NCBI GenBank assembly: GCA_002304995.1
Contig: DBPV01000141.1
Coordinates: forward strand, 1-18,570
From: Syntrophaceae bacterium UBA1411
GTDB taxonomy: Bacteria > Desulfobacterota > Syntrophia > Syntrophales > Smithellaceae
DNA length: 18,570 nucleotides
Reading direction: 5' to 3'
In this document: positions 15,474 through 18,570 of the stretch, piece after piece
How the letters are laid out: each line of letters starts with the position of its first letter
How positions within the stretch are numbered: the first letter of the stretch is position 1
Program-made: the position numbers and the translations under genes
The notes under the pieces: model-generated
What the model was told of the DNA's origin: nothing
Database searches by the model: none
What the model saw: the letters and a program-made list of their open reading frames with translations, nothing else

Positions 15474-16625
15474 ATGAAAGCAGAAGACGTCAAGACCATT
15501 GCCATGATCGGCGCGGGAGATATGGGACACGGCATCGCCGCCAGTTGCCTGATGGGCGGTTACAAAGTGATCCTGAGAGATATCGAACAGCGGTTTGTGG
15601 ATAAGGGGATGGCCGGCATCAAGGCCAGCTTCGACAAATTCAAGGAAAAGGGCAAGATGACGCCGGAAGCTTATGACGACGCTTTTAAGCGCCTGATTCC
15701 CATGGTGGATCTGCAGACGGCCGTGAAAGACGCGGACTTCATCATTGAAGCCGTTCCGGAAAAGGTTGAACTCAAAAAGAGCGTGTTTGCCGATCTGGAT
15801 AAATTCGCCCCCAAAAATGCCATTCTGGCGTCCAATACGTCCAACATCAGCATCACCGAGATTGCCTCCGCCACCCAGCGGCCCGACCAGGTGATCGGCT
15901 ATCATTTCTTCAATCCCGCCATCCTGATGAAACTGGTGGAAGTGATCAAAGGCAACAAGACTTCCGACGAAGCCATTCAGGTGGGTTACGAGATCGCCAA
16001 GAAGATCAGAAAGGTCCCGGTCATCGTGAAGAAGGACTCTCCCGGCTTCATCTTCAACCGGGTCAACGAACCCTCGCTGGTCCTGCTGTCCAAGATCGTG
16101 GAAGCGGGCCATCCGACGCCCGAGGAATTCGACGCGGCGCTCAAGCCCCTCATGCCCATGGCGCCTTTCGAGTTGACGGACTATGTCGGCATCGATGTCG
16201 CCCTGCACGGCCTGGAATATTTTGCCCAGGTGCTTTCCAAGGACTACCAGCCTTCCGAAGCGATTCTGGCCTATCTGAAATCGGGCAACCTCGGCAAGAA
16301 AACCGGCAAGGGATTCTATGACTGGTCCAAGGGAAGGCCGACGATCGACCTGGCCAAGGCGACCAAGGAATACGACATCAACGACCTGATCGCCCTGCAG
16401 GTCAACGAGGCGACCAAACTCCTGGAAGAAGGCGTGGCGGACGATCCGAAGCAGATCGACCTGGCCATGGCCAACGGCGGCGGTTCGCCCTTCGGTCCGT
16501 TTGCGCTGGCGCAGGGGATCGGCTATCCGGTGCTCCTGGGGAAACTCGATGCCATCTACAAGAAGTTCCCTCTCGATATTTTCAAAGCCACCAAGACCAT
16601 GCGGGAAGGCAACATTAAAGTCTGA
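15474..16625 (+). CDS. 3-hydroxyacyl-CoA dehydrogenase, NAD-dependent
   Basis: The 383-residue protein has the Rossmann motif IGAGDMGHG (G13, G15, G18), the NAD/substrate motif SNTSNISITEIA, the catalytic histidine in GYHFFNPA (near 143) and KDSPGFIFNRV. A second 3HCDH C-terminal repeat follows, making it longer than the ~280-residue single-repeat Hbd. It oxidises 3-hydroxyacyl-CoA to 3-oxoacyl-CoA with NAD in the cytoplasm. No enoyl-CoA hydratase is encoded in the window, so this step must be supplied elsewhere. AAAGGAG precedes the ATG. It is the last gene of the catabolic cluster; the terminator between it and the ligase suggests separate or reduced expression. Confidence 0.92.
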   Translation: MKAEDVKTIAMIGAGDMGHGIAASCLMGGYKVILRDIEQRFVDKGMAGIKASFDKFKEKGKMTPEAYDDAFKRLIPMVDLQTAVKDADFIIEAVPEKVELKKSVFADLDKFAPKNAILASNTSNISITEIASATQRPDQVIGYHFFNPAILMKLVEVIKGNKTSDEAIQVGYEIAKKIRKVPVIVKKDSPGFIFNRVNEPSLVLLSKIVEAGHPTPEEFDAALKPLMPMAPFELTDYVGIDVALHGLEYFAQVLSKDYQPSEAILAYLKSGNLGKKTGKGFYDWSKGRPTIDLAKATKEYDINDLIALQVNEATKLLEEGVADDPKQIDLAMANGGGSPFGPFALAQGIGYPVLLGKLDAIYKKFPLDIFKATKTMREGNIKV

Positions 16626-16654
16626 TCGAAAACGTCGGACAACAGCACATCCGA

Positions 16655-16687
16655 CCGTCCCGGTCCGCGGCGCGCGGGCCGGGACGG
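16655..16687 (+). terminator. Strong GC-rich hairpin after the 3-hydroxyacyl-CoA dehydrogenase gene
   Basis: A 15-bp stem (CCGTCCCGGTCCGCG with CGCGGGCCGGGACGG, one G-U pair) is closed by a 3-base loop. There is no T tract, so it is a possible Rho-assisted or T-less terminator, or the first of three structural hairpins in this gap. Confidence 0.45.
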
Positions 16688-16707
16688 CGAGGGCTTGCGG
16701 AACCGGC

Positions 16708-16783
16708 ATTTCCGGGAGCTCTGCCCGGGCGCCGGAAATCATTCGGACAGCGTTCCGGATCGGTCGGAAGCGGCTCCGGAACG
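16708..16783. repeat. Two further inverted repeats upstream of the SRAP gene
   Basis: ATTTCCGG (16708-16715) pairs with CCGGAAAT (16732-16739). CGTTCCGGA (16751-16759) pairs with TCCGGAACG (16775-16783). Both have perfect stems and loops of 15-16 bases, and share the core TTCCGG/CCGGAA. The second ends 21 bases before the SRAP start codon. Confidence 0.6.
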
Positions 16784-16804
16784 GAAATACCAACGGTTGA
16801 AATC

Positions 16805-17434
16805 ATGTGCGGACGATTTGTATTGATCACGGATTTGTCGGCCATCGCGCGGGATTTCAATATTTCCGACATTTCCATTTCTTTTGAACCCAGCCGCAAC
16901 GTTTCACCGGGGCGGCCGATTCCCGCAATCGTCGGCGCCGGCGGGGGCAAGCTGCTGAAATCTTTCTTGTGGGGGCTTGTCCCTTTCTGGGCGAAGGATC
17001 CGTCCATCGGCGCCCGGCTCATCAATGCCCGCGCGGAAACCGTCGCGCAGAAACCCAGCTTCAAACAGGCCTTTGCGCGTCGGCGATGCCTCATTCCCGC
17101 CGACGGATTTTACGAATGGAAAAAGGAAGGCGGCAAAAAAATTCCTTATTGCTTCGGTCTGAAATCCGGCGTCCCCCTTTATTTTGCCGGTCTTTACGAA
17201 AAATGGACGGCGCCCGATCGCCAGCCGGTGGAAAGCTGCACGATCATCACCACGCAGGCCAACGAAACCGTCGCGCCCGTCCATGACCGCATGCCCGTCA
17301 TTGTTCCCGCTGCCGCGCACACGTTATGGCTCAATCCCGCCCTTCAGGATCCCGGCCGGTTGCTCGATATTTTAAAACCGTACCCGGCCGAAGAAATGGA
17401 GCGTTCACAGGGACCGGCAGCCTTTGATTCCTGA
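16805..17434 (+). CDS. yedK: SRAP-domain abasic-site DNA-protein crosslinking protein (YedK/HMCES type)
   Basis: The 209-residue protein begins MCGRF, so after Met removal Cys2 becomes the N-terminal residue that forms a thiazolidine crosslink with abasic sites in single-stranded DNA. The other family active-site residues are present: N74 in INARAET, E104 in GFYEW and H160 in PVHDRMP (compare N75, E105, H160 in E. coli YedK). Its length is close to the family norm (about 220). It shields abasic sites at stalled forks. No ribosome-binding site stands out and no GAAC-N4-GTTC box was seen upstream, although the family name refers to SOS. Confidence 0.93.
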   Translation: MCGRFVLITDLSAIARDFNISDISISFEPSRNVSPGRPIPAIVGAGGGKLLKSFLWGLVPFWAKDPSIGARLINARAETVAQKPSFKQAFARRRCLIPADGFYEWKKEGGKKIPYCFGLKSGVPLYFAGLYEKWTAPDRQPVESCTIITTQANETVAPVHDRMPVIVPAAAHTLWLNPALQDPGRLLDILKPYPAEEMERSQGPAAFDS

Positions 17435-17446
17435 AAGGAAGGTCCC
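17410..17446. terminator. Possible terminator overlapping the SRAP stop codon
   Basis: GGGACC (17410-17415) pairs with GGTCCC (17441-17446), and inside it CCTTT (17421-17425) pairs with AAAGG (17434-17438). It lies in the gap between the SRAP gene and the convergent kinase gene. There is no T tract. Confidence 0.3.
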
Positions 17447-17490
17447 ATGCGCGGGGACGGCTGCCCGACCGCCGGTGTTGAACAGAATGA

Positions 17491-18570
17491 TTATCCGAGC
17501 ACTTCCCGGACTTTTGTCGCCAGGTCCTGCACGGAAAACGGTTTGGAGATAAACTTTACACCTTCCTCCAGAATTCCCTGGCGCGCGATGATATCGGACG
17601 TGTACCCGGACATGTACAAACACCTCAGTTCCGGTTTAACCTTCTGAATCCGGTCCGCAAGCTCCTTTCCGTTCATGTCCGGCATCACCACGTCGGTCAG
17701 CAGCAAATGGATCTTTTCAGGATAGTTCCGGGCAATTTCGAGCGCCTGGTCTTTGCCGTTGGCCGCCAGCACTGTATATCCCAGAACTTCCAGCATGGCT
17801 TGGCTCATTTTTAAAACCGGCTCCTCGTCTTCCACAATCAGCACCGTCTCCGTGCCTCCCCGAACCTCCGGCTCCTTTTCATCCTTTGTCGTCTCCGCTG
17901 CTCCGTCCACATGACGCGGCAGATAAATCCGAAAGATCGTGCCCTGGTGCGGTTCGCTTTCTACATTTACAAATCCGCCGTTCTGTTTGACGATGCCGTA
18001 GACGGTGGCCAGTCCCAGTCCCGTTCCCTGGCCTTCTTTCTTCGTGGTGAAAAACGGTTCGAATATTTTGGACAGGATCTCCTTGTCCAGGCCGCAGCCG
18101 TTATCGCTCACGACCAGCATGACGTAATCTCCGGGAAGGCATTCCGGCAGCTCCAGGCAGAAGTCTTCATCGCAGGATATATTAGCGGTTTCAATCTTAA
18201 TCCATCCCATCTTCCCGACGGCATCGCGGGCGTTCACCGTCAGGTTGGCCAAAAGCTGGTCCACCTGGGACGGATCGATTTTTACCTTCCATAGTTCGTG
18301 GCCGGGGTGCCAGCCCAGATCGATGTTTTCACCGATCAGCCGCTGGAGCATCTTGAGCGTGCCGGAAATCGTATCGTTTAAATCAAGAACCTTGGGAATA
18401 ACCGTCTGCCTGCGGGCAAACGCGAGAAGCTGGCGGGTCAGGTCGGCGGACCGGACCCCCGCACTCAAAATATTTTGCAGAAGCTTGTGCATCAGCTCGG
18501 AACGGTTGACTTTTCTCAGGGCCATCTCCGTGTTTCCGATGATCACACTGAGCATGTTGTTGAAGTCATG
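17491..18570 (-). CDS. Hybrid sensor histidine kinase with C-terminal receiver domain (N terminus outside window)
   Basis: The visible 359 residues start at HDFNN, the H-box. Its phospho-accepting histidine is the last codon in the window (18570-18568), so the sensor part lies beyond the edge. The kinase ATPase domain follows with N-box NLTVNARDAV, G1 DNGCGLD, F-box IFEPFFTTK and G2 GTGLGLATVYG. A linker leads to a receiver domain: acidic VEDEE, phospho-acceptor Asp in LLTDVVMPDMNG, MSGYT and the conserved lysine in ISKPF. The HDFNN form is typical of PAS-containing hybrid kinases. The signal sensed and the output are not visible. It is convergent with the SRAP gene and probably unrelated to it. 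Confidence 0.92.
   Translation of the reverse strand, partial: HDFNNMLSVIIGNTEMALRKVNRSELMHKLLQNILSAGVRSADLTRQLLAFARRQTVIPKVLDLNDTISGTLKMLQRLIGENIDLGWHPGHELWKVKIDPSQVDQLLANLTVNARDAVGKMGWIKIETANISCDEDFCLELPECLPGDYVMLVVSDNGCGLDKEILSKIFEPFFTTKKEGQGTGLGLATVYGIVKQNGGFVNVESEPHQGTIFRIYLPRHVDGAAETTKDEKEPEVRGGTETVLIVEDEEPVLKMSQAMLEVLGYTVLAANGKDQALEIARNYPEKIHLLLTDVVMPDMNGKELADRIQKVKPELRCLYMSGYTSDIIARQGILEEGVKFISKPFSVQDLATKVREVLG

Overview
The window reads as part of the chromosome of an anaerobic, cytochrome-rich, Gram-negative bacterium, most likely a deltaproteobacterium (Desulfobacterota; sulfate-reducing or syntrophic fatty-acid-oxidising type). This is inferred from gene content: multiheme c-type cytochromes next to Tat-exported reductases, a sigma-54 activator, acyl-CoA catabolism genes, a 4-hydroxybutyryl-CoA-dehydratase-like enzyme, and a remnant of the four-helix-bundle protein family linked to 23S rRNA intervening sequences. 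No species can be named from the sequence alone.

Layout. 1-388: the 3' end of a 23S rRNA gene, a 5S rRNA gene and a strong terminator close an rRNA operon. 389-854: no recognisable gene. 855-2482: a two-gene operon for a Tat-exported reductive-dehalogenase/QueG-like iron-sulfur protein and a tetraheme cytochrome c. 2654-4841: an SOS-type mutagenesis cassette (UmuD-like protease, then Y-family polymerase). Its promoter carries a GAAC-N4-GTTC box, and an internally deleted four-helix-bundle gene with heptad repeats sits between the two genes. 5020-7167 (minus strand): an operon for a Tat-exported FAD reductase and a tetraheme cytochrome, together resembling a flavocytochrome c3 split into two polypeptides. 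It has a well-formed -24/-12 promoter. 7401-8951: a divergent sigma-54-dependent activator, the obvious candidate regulator of that operon.

9038-16625: a TetR-type repressor divergent from a four-gene fatty/hydroxy-acid module: acyl-CoA dehydrogenase, 4-hydroxybutyryl-CoA-dehydratase-like enzyme with all four cluster ligands, AMP-forming acyl-CoA ligase, and 3-hydroxyacyl-CoA dehydrogenase. Terminator-like hairpins lie between some of these genes, so they are probably not transcribed evenly. 16655-16783: three consecutive GC-rich hairpins. 16805-17434: a YedK/HMCES-type SRAP protein. 17491-18570 (minus): a hybrid histidine kinase-receiver protein cut by the window edge exactly at its phospho-accepting histidine.

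How it fits together. The catabolic module would activate a carboxylic acid to its CoA thioester and oxidise or dehydrate it, releasing reducing equivalents. The two periplasmic reductase-plus-tetraheme-cytochrome pairs could be electron outlets using unidentified acceptors. That link is inference; no shared regulatory site was found.
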